Below, one piece after another: positions 8,045-11,690 of a DNA stretch of 11,690 nt. Both the position numbers and the translations under genes were made by a program. The notes under the pieces are model-generated. The model had not been told where the DNA came from. It made no database searches and was given only the letters and a program-made list of their open reading frames with translations. The stretch is from Clostridium sp. AM34-11AC (GTDB taxonomy: Bacteria > Bacillota > Clostridia > Lachnospirales > Lachnospiraceae). Location: the NCBI RefSeq assembly GCF_003435375.1, contig NZ_QWGL01000051.1, positions 1-11,690 on the forward strand, in the 5' to 3' direction. The stretch's first letter is position 1. Each line of letters begins with the position of its first letter.

Positions 8045-9721
8045 TTAGTTCTGTACTTTTGACATCAATACGACCGTCTCAACGGTATTCCCTTTATCCC
8101 ACAAAAGCTCCGTAACTTCCCCGCCATCCTTGAACACCGGAAAATTCAAACCAATCCGCTTTAGCGGATATTCAGACTCGTCATTCCTGTAAATTTCAAT
8201 TTCCTTAATCAAGGCTGTGACCACATTTCTCTTTTCTTCGTCATTTATTATATTATAAACGCAGTCGAAATTCACCATGATTTTGTAAATATTCTCAAGA
8301 GTAATTGCCTGCTGCTTAATTGCATCTCGCCGAAGTCTGGCATCTTCGATTTTTTCCTCCAGCTCAACAATGACATCATATAGGGAATCTAACCGCAAGG
8401 TCATATCATGGAGCTTTCGTTCCCGGTATTTTGCATCAGCAGGGAGACTGTCAATTTCCCGTTCCAATCTTGTTTTATTCAGATCAACTTCCTTCAGCTT
8501 TGCCTGATAGCCCTCCAGTTCTTTATCCACTGCTTTCGTGTCAATCTGAACTCCAATCCGTTTTTTAATGGCTTGGGCATATTCCTCATTCCTTACGATC
8601 TCACGAATTGCCTCAATGACCATCGGTTCAATATCGGTCTTTTTCAGCATCGCCTTATATTCACAATGCTTCCCCCGGACCATCCTATTCCGGCTACATA
8701 CATAATAGTAAATTTCTTTGTAAGTGCCATCTTTATTTGTCCATGCGTGTTTATTCGTATACATGGGACTTCCACAAACCGGGCATTTCAGCAGACCGGA
8801 TAACAAATGAACTCGATCCCGCCCAATTTTTGACGGTTGCTTTACTCCGGTTCTAAGACGCTTGGCATGAGCCTTTTCCCATACCTCCTCACTAACGATT
8901 CCTTTATGCTGTCCCTCTGTCAGAATGTAATCGTCATTTCTTTTCATCTGGTAATCATTTTTTGTGCCTTTGACTTTTTCCTTCGTTCTCCGTCCATAAG
9001 CAATTTTACCGCAATAAACCGGGTTATCCAATATCAGTTTAATAAAATGTCCTGTCCAATCCTCTAATGTGCCATTCTGCCTCGGAATTTTCCGTATACC
9101 TTGTAAGTTCAACTGATTCGCAATACCACCCAAACCGATTTCCGATGAAGTATATAATTCAAAAATCTTCCGTATTGCCACAGCCTCTGTTTCTTCAATC
9201 ATCAGCTTGTTATCTTCCAGTGTATACCCGTAGGGAGCAAAGCCACCATTCCATCCACCTTGCCGTGCCTTTTCGCGCCGCCCGTTCATCGTCTGCTCGA
9301 TAATATTCTCACGCTCAATCTCAGCCACAGCAGATAGTACAGAAATCAAAAGTTTTCCGCTTGTCTGAGAGGAATCAATCCCTTCTTCTATGCAAATCAG
9401 ATTTACACCATAAGATTGAACCAACTCCAAAGAGTTAAGTATATCTGCTGCATTACGACCAAACCGTGACAGCTTATACACTAAAATATAGTCAATGTCC
9501 AAGCCATCCTCAATATCTCTGAGCATTTTTTGAAAGGCAGGCCGTCCCTCAATGGATTTACCGGATTTACCGGCATCTTCATAAGTATCAACAACGATCA
9601 TTTCCTCACGATCCGCAAATCGTGTCAGCATATTTTTTTGACCTTCCAGGCTGTATCCGTCCACTTGCATCTCTGTGCTGACCCTCGGATACAAAACACA
9701 GCGTTTTCCATATCGGTTCAT
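8045..9721 (-). CDS. Large serine recombinase (site-specific recombinase, resolvase/recombinase domains)
   Basis: This 558-aa protein catalyses cut-and-join recombination between attachment sites through a phosphoserine intermediate, integrating and excising mobile elements. The catalytic domain (about 1-150) has R13 and nucleophile S15 in YPRVSTEMQ, R60 in EGRPAF, and R86/R89 in KLSRFGR. The Recombinase domain spans about 160-300. A zinc ribbon follows, with CPVC (313-316) and C342/C353. A long coiled coil (about 395-475) precedes the C-terminal tail. Length and layout match transposon-type large serine recombinases of the TnpX kind rather than small invertases. The start is fixed by GGAGG (9734-9730) eight bases before the ATG. 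It lies downstream of a mazF-like gene and a 53-residue ORF and is transcribed toward the putative element end. A 7-bp hairpin touches its ribosome site. No catalytic residue is missing. Confidence 0.95.
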   Translation of the reverse strand: MNRYGKRCVLYPRVSTEMQVDGYSLEGQKNMLTRFADREEMIVVDTYEDAGKSGKSIEGRPAFQKMLRDIEDGLDIDYILVYKLSRFGRNAADILNSLELVQSYGVNLICIEEGIDSSQTSGKLLISVLSAVAEIERENIIEQTMNGRREKARQGGWNGGFAPYGYTLEDNKLMIEETEAVAIRKIFELYTSSEIGLGGIANQLNLQGIRKIPRQNGTLEDWTGHFIKLILDNPVYCGKIAYGRRTKEKVKGTKNDYQMKRNDDYILTEGQHKGIVSEEVWEKAHAKRLRTGVKQPSKIGRDRVHLLSGLLKCPVCGSPMYTNKHAWTNKDGTYKEIYYYVCSRNRMVRGKHCEYKAMLKKTDIEPMVIEAIREIVRNEEYAQAIKKRIGVQIDTKAVDKELEGYQAKLKEVDLNKTRLEREIDSLPADAKYRERKLHDMTLRLDSLYDVIVELEEKIEDARLRRDAIKQQAITLENIYKIMVNFDCVYNIINDEEKRNVVTALIKEIEIYRNDESEYPLKRIGLNFPVFKDGGEVTELLWDKGNTVETVVLMSKVQN

Positions 9722-9729
9722 AATTCATA

Positions 9730-9750
9730 CCTCCAAAATTTACTTTTGGA
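9730..9750 (-). promoter_or_regulatory. Hairpin overlapping the recombinase ribosome site
   Basis: On the minus strand, TCCAAAA-GTAAA-TTTTGGA forms a perfect 7-bp stem (9744-9750 with 9732-9738). The GGA of the GGAGG ribosome site at 9734-9730 is part of its 3' arm. Folding would partly hide the site and lower recombinase translation. Regulatory use is inference. Confidence 0.4.
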
Positions 9751-9766
9751 AAATATCCTATGTAAA

Positions 9767-9785
9767 GCTGCGATTCTCACGCAGC
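9767..9785 (-). promoter_or_regulatory. Small hairpin at the stop codon of the 53-residue ORF
   Basis: GCTGCG (9767-9772) and CGCAGC (9780-9785) form a 6-bp stem with a 7-base loop that contains most of the TGA stop of the upstream small gene. There is no clear U-tract, so this may be an attenuator or RNA-stability element rather than a terminator. Confidence 0.3.
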
Positions 9786-9938
9786 TCCGTCAACCTCGCC
9801 CAGCACTCTCATACCATATTTCTCGATGATATGTGCCAGCGAAGTGATAAACGCTTCAAATTTTTGTTCCGCCAGAAGTTCTTCTGACCGGATTTCATCT
9901 GAAGGAATCAATGCGCTTTTATTCTGGATATTCTCCAT
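9777..9938 (-). CDS. Small uncharacterised protein (53 aa) between mazF and the recombinase
   Basis: I do not recognise this protein. The ORF runs from the ATG at 9938 to TGA at 9777 and has a good ribosome site (GGAGG at 9952-9948, nine bases before the start), which is the main support for it being real. The product is acidic in its first half (SDEIRSEELLAEQKFEAF) and predicted helical through residue about 40 (ITSLAHIIEKYG). There is no Cys, no signal peptide and no membrane segment. It lies 80 bases after the mazF-like stop and 55 bases before the recombinase start, in the same orientation. It could be a recombinase accessory protein such as a directionality factor, or an unusual antitoxin for the MazF. 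Neither role is shown by the sequence. Confidence 0.6.
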   Translation of the reverse strand: MENIQNKSALIPSDEIRSEELLAEQKFEAFITSLAHIIEKYGMRVLGEVDGAA

Positions 9939-10018
9939 TCAGAATCACCTCCGCAATTCCTAACGAAATTATAACTCTACTTGCACAGCCTGAAAATGAT
10001 ACGGGCCTTTCGGCACTT

Positions 10019-10372
10019 TTATGTAATCCCCAGACTGCACAAGAGCGTCTTGTTTATATTTTCCATGTCATCCTTGTTTAGATGACCAATATAGTTTTTT
10101 AACCTCGACTTGTCGATTGTTCTGATCTGTTCCAGCATAACAACAGATGGTTTCACCAAACCGCATCTGTCATTTAAGTGGTAATGCGTGGGGAACTTTC
10201 TGCTTTTTTTGCTTACACTGGTAATTGCTGCAATAATAATCGTAGGACTGAAACAATTTCCCACATTGTTTTGAAGAATGAGTACAGGACGAGAGCCACT
10301 TTGTTCGGAGCCGATACCAGGGCTTAAATCAGCCGAATATATGTCACCTCGATGGAATTTTTCAAACATCAC
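10019..10372 (-). CDS. mazF: MazF/PemK-family mRNA endoribonuclease toxin
   Basis: This 117-aa protein closely follows the Bacillus subtilis EndoA (MazF) pattern. RGDIY and ADLSP are followed by GSEQSGSRPVL with catalytic R28, then QNNVGN-FSPT and IIIAAITS with catalytic T51, and later MLEQIRTIDKSRL. These proteins cut single-stranded RNA at short sequence motifs and stop growth when free of antitoxin. Both key residues are present, so it should be active. An AAGGAGG site (10384-10378) precedes a GTG at 10372 (5-base gap) and an ATG at 10369 (8-base gap). The ATG has the better spacing and would give 116 aa. No MazE-like antitoxin ORF is found directly upstream, only a 29-codon ORF. A 53-aa ORF and the serine recombinase lie downstream in the same direction. 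A role in keeping the element in the cell is plausible. Confidence 0.93.
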   Translation of the reverse strand: MMFEKFHRGDIYSADLSPGIGSEQSGSRPVLILQNNVGNCFSPTIIIAAITSVSKKSRKFPTHYHLNDRCGLVKPSVVMLEQIRTIDKSRLKNYIGHLNKDDMENINKTLLCSLGIT

Positions 10373-10390
10373 TCTCGCCTCCTTAATATC

Positions 10391-10480
10391 TTAATACTTA
10401 AACAGCCGCACCAGTCTGAAAGAAATCTTCGGATAAAAACCTGGTGCGGCTACTGTTATTCTGTTCGGATTACTCGTCAT
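10391..10480 (-). CDS. Possible 29-codon leader ORF before mazF
   Basis: An ATG at 10480 opens a 29-codon frame ending in TAA at 10391, about 20 bases before the mazF start. The peptide is basic, with a hydrophobic and aromatic end (VAAPGFYPKISF, then LVRLFKY). The 11-bp inverted repeat at 10404-10451 lies inside it, so translation would open the hairpin. Its ATG overlaps the TGA of the preceding small frame (ATGA). The ribosome site is poor (GGGGGCGTGG). It could be a leader peptide, a gene remnant or chance. I do not recognise it. Confidence 0.25.
   Translation of the reverse strand: MTSNPNRITVAAPGFYPKISFRLVRLFKY
10404..10451. repeat. Perfect 11-bp inverted repeat upstream of mazF
   Basis: AGCCGCACCAG (10404-10414) and CTGGTGCGGCT (10441-10451) are exact inverse complements around a 26-base loop. 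Inside the loop TCTGAA and TTCGGA can form a second 6-bp stem with one G-U. No strong U-tract follows on either strand, so a simple terminator is unlikely. It sits in the untranslated leader of mazF, or within the 29-codon ORF, and could attenuate transcription or bind a dimeric regulator. Confidence 0.6.
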
Positions 10481-10632
10481 ATTTGCCACGCCCCCTGATG
10501 ATGGGGACATTCCCGGTCTCCGCTGGCGCGGCTGTCATAACTCCGCAGCGTCGTTTTACTCGTGCGCCGCAGGGTTCCCCCCAAGTCTTTAGGAGGCCGT
10601 GAGGAAGTATCATTATTCCCCCATGCAGTCAC
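10477..10632 (-). CDS. Possible 51-codon ORF with GTG start in the sigma-mazF intergenic region
   Basis: A GTG at 10632 opens 51 codons to TGA at 10477. The product is basic and polar, rich in Arg, Ser, Asp and Gly (SSRPPKDLGG, RASGDRECPHH), and resembles no family I know. Its start overlaps the stop of a 22-codon frame (10697-10629, GTGA), and its stop overlaps the start of the 29-codon frame (ATGA). There is no convincing ribosome site of its own. Chance open frame in GC-richer DNA or a decayed gene are real alternatives. Confidence 0.2.
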   Translation of the reverse strand: MTAWGNNDTSSRPPKDLGGTLRRTSKTTLRSYDSRASGDRECPHHQGAWQI

Positions 10633-10843
10633 CGCGTCCCGAAATGCCGCTTTCGGGTTTCAGACTGACGTTGATCGCTCGGAACAGTTCTGTTCATCAC
10701 CTCCTGGGGCTGTCCATCTTCGCGGCGCGCCTGATTCGCTCGTACATGGGTTATGTACCGGAAATGCCGTCTATTCAGTTGTCAAGCTGCATGAGGGAGA
10801 CAGACCCTCTCACTTACTTCCCCGTTGGGGGAGTGGTTTTGGT
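10481..10843. other. Intergenic region with hairpins between sigma-like gene and mazF
   Basis: No gene can be firmly called here. The DNA is visibly GC-richer than the restriction operon. It holds several inverted repeats: CCCC-TGATGAT-GGGG near 10492-10506, GTACAT-GGGTT-ATGTAC at 10742-10758, GAGGG-AGACAGA-CCCTC at 10793-10809, and CTTCCCC-GTT-GGGGGAG at 10817-10833 just after the sigma-like gene. GAAATGCCG occurs twice (near 10640 and 10761). A 22-codon frame starts at 10697 behind GGAGG with only a 2-base gap. The open frames on the plus strand have no ribosome sites and look spurious. In related elements such a region can hold a transfer origin or mobilisation genes; the latter are absent here. 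Confidence 0.45.
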
Positions 10844-11290
10844 CTATGATTTCCCCATGTTTTTCAAAAATTTTTTTAATTTTCGCAGCAGCTTGACCTT
10901 GCGCTGATGCAGAGCTGTTTTGGAAATTCCAAGCTCCGTTCTGACAATCCGTTCTGATTTGTCCTCAAAATAAAGTTTGCGGAGAATGATCCTCTCATTC
11001 GCTGACAGATATTGCAGTAATTCCTCCAGCCAAACAGACGAGACGGCCTGTTCCTCTACGGGATGAGCGGAAGCGGCAAATTGCCTGTCCTGTTCCAGCA
11101 GACGCTCATAGGAATCCTCTCTACTGGGTAGGAAAGAGGCGGTTGCTTTCTGGAACTTTTCCACTTTCAAGTCGTAGGAAAAGTATTCCTCTTTTCGTTC
11201 GTAGTGCTGATACACGCGGTAGACCTGTTCGCTTACCGGTACAGCTTGTCCGTCTATGTAAAGATACCGTAGTTTTCTTTCATTGCTCAT
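10844..11290 (-). CDS. Sigma-70 region 4-like HTH protein of a mobile element
   Basis: This 148-aa protein resembles the small sigma-factor-like regulators carried by Firmicutes conjugative and mobilisable elements. The N-terminal part (LRYLYIDGQAVPVSEQVYRV, about residues 8-27) and the charged middle lead to a helix-turn-helix at about 93-142. There SANERIILRKLYFEDKSE is followed by an ELGISKTALHQRKVKLLRKL recognition segment, as in sigma region 4. It lacks recognisable sigma region 2, so it may act with core polymerase only as a partial sigma or simply bind DNA. The open frame extends upstream to 11356, but GGAGG at 11301-11297 and the ATG at 11290 fix the start. A perfect 14-bp hairpin reaches into that ribosome site. 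No relaxase follows within the window; the next minus-strand gene of known family is mazF. Confidence 0.75.
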   Translation of the reverse strand: MSNERKLRYLYIDGQAVPVSEQVYRVYQHYERKEEYFSYDLKVEKFQKATASFLPSREDSYERLLEQDRQFAASAHPVEEQAVSSVWLEELLQYLSANERIILRKLYFEDKSERIVRTELGISKTALHQRKVKLLRKLKKFLKNMGKS

Positions 11291-11516
11291 GGTGTTCCTC
11301 CGTTTCGATTCGTGGGTTGGTTTGCGGACGAATCGAAACGGGGCGGCGACCGGCATCCAGGGCCGCCGGTGTCAGGAACGCTGTCGAATGGGAAGTTCTT
11401 GTAGAAAAAAGGTCTGACAGGAGGAGGCTTGTCCTTTCTTGTCCTCCTTCGGTGGCATTTTTTGTGTTTCTTTCCGGCTTTTTTAGGTTTTATGTAGAAA
11501 CAGCGCGTATAAAAAT
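11291..11516 (-). promoter_or_regulatory. Structured leader of the sigma-like gene
   Basis: About 225 bases lie between the upstream terminator and the sigma-like start. They contain competing GC-rich pairings: GGCGGC (11342-11347) with GCCGCC (11362-11367), or ACCGGC (11349-11354) with GCCGGT (11365-11370). The two pairings exclude each other. There is also AGGAGG/CCTCCT pairing near 11420-11447. A 28-codon frame (11458-11372) has no clear ribosome site. I could not identify a convincing promoter. Confidence 0.35.
11297..11341 (-). promoter_or_regulatory. 14-bp hairpin touching the ribosome site of the sigma-like gene
   Basis: CCGTTTCGATTCGT (11300-11313) and ACGAATCGAAACGG (11328-11341) are perfect inverse complements with a 14-base loop. 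The last two stem bases on the transcript are the first GG of the GGAGG ribosome site (11301-11297). It could act as a translational gate or as an operator for a dimeric protein. Confidence 0.6.
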
Positions 11517-11550
11517 AGGGCGCAAGTGATGGTAAGTTCACTTGCGCCCT
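11510..11550 (-). terminator. Intrinsic terminator of a minus-strand gene beyond the right edge
   Basis: AGGGCGCAAGTGA (11517-11529) pairs perfectly over 13 bp with TCACTTGCGCCCT (11538-11550) around an 8-base loop. On the minus strand ATTTTTAT follows. It should end transcription coming from the right, before the sigma-like gene. Confidence 0.85.
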
Positions 11551-11690
11551 GATCGGACTGGATATGTTATTTTGGAAGTCTCCACCTGTTAGCGGTGGAG
11601 AAAGGTCAAAAGGGGTATCTACCCATAAGCGGCCTCCCTTGCACCGCTATGTGAAGTGCTATACTAACGTTGTAACAGTAGTGGCTAATA
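11551..11690. other. Right-edge region with hairpin and possible gene end
   Basis: TCTCCACC (11579-11586) and GGTGGAGA (11594-11601) form an 8-bp hairpin. GGGTA-TC-TACCC (11614-11625) is a smaller one. One minus-strand frame is open from the window edge to TGA at 11606 (27 codons) but matches nothing I recognise. It could be the end of a gene or an untranslated tail leading to the terminator. Confidence 0.3.

Noticed and set aside
10391..10480. Type III toxin-antitoxin RNA (ToxI-like) before the toxin
   Set aside because: ToxN and MazF share a fold, but there is no tandem repeat array upstream and the toxin matches MazF/EndoA, not ToxN.
10562..10907. Two overlapping plus-strand open frames of 95 and 102 codons
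   Set aside because: No ribosome sites, no recognisable domains, and they run against the minus-strand element genes and into the sigma-like gene; most likely chance frames in GC-richer DNA.
11291..11356. N-terminal extension of the sigma-like protein by 22 residues
   Set aside because: The extension runs through the 14-bp hairpin and has no ribosome site, while GGAGG sits correctly before the ATG at 11290.
11287..11541. 84-codon minus-strand frame whose TGA overlaps the sigma-like ATG (ATGA)
   Set aside because: Its only ATG lies inside the upstream terminator hairpin, no ribosome site is seen, no later start codon exists in frame, and the product is a low-complexity basic and proline-rich string.

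Overview
The window suggests a low-to-moderate GC, Gram-positive anaerobe of the gut Clostridia type (Lachnospiraceae or Ruminococcaceae relatives). This is inferred from near-perfect AGGAGG ribosome sites before almost every gene, the Bacillus-like MazF, and a large serine recombinase beside a sigma-factor-like regulator, as in Firmicutes integrative elements. No rRNA, tRNA or species marker is present, so the host assignment is only an inference.

Left part (1-7851, plus strand): a tightly packed five-gene operon. The order is the C-terminal part of hsdM, then hsdS, hsdR, an ImmA/IrrE-type zinc metallopeptidase with a long C-terminal extension, and a GIY-YIG nuclease with a DUF4357 tail. HsdM and HsdS overlap by one base (TAATG), and the other gaps are 1 to 15 bases with strong ribosome sites. 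HsdM2HsdS would methylate and recognise a bipartite target, and HsdR would translocate on DNA and cut it. The last two genes look like a co-expressed accessory arm of this type I restriction system. A hairpin terminator closes the operon.

Middle (7809-8044): two convergent transcription units meet. Each has its own intrinsic terminator. Between them lie two exact copies, and a third diverged copy, of TATCCACTCAACC. A mobile-element end probably lies close to here.

Right part (8045-11690, minus strand): part of an integrative or mobilisable element. Read in the direction of transcription (right to left) it holds: a terminator for a gene beyond the window; a long structured leader; a sigma-70-region-4-like protein whose ribosome site is partly buried in a 14-bp hairpin; about 450 bases of GC-richer DNA with hairpins and very short overlapping ORFs; a MazF/PemK RNase toxin with no recognisable antitoxin; a 53-residue unknown protein; and a 558-residue large serine recombinase with its terminator.

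The most interesting items are the peptidase plus nuclease pair attached to the restriction operon, the MazF without a classical antitoxin, and the two hairpins that could gate translation of the sigma-like factor and the recombinase.
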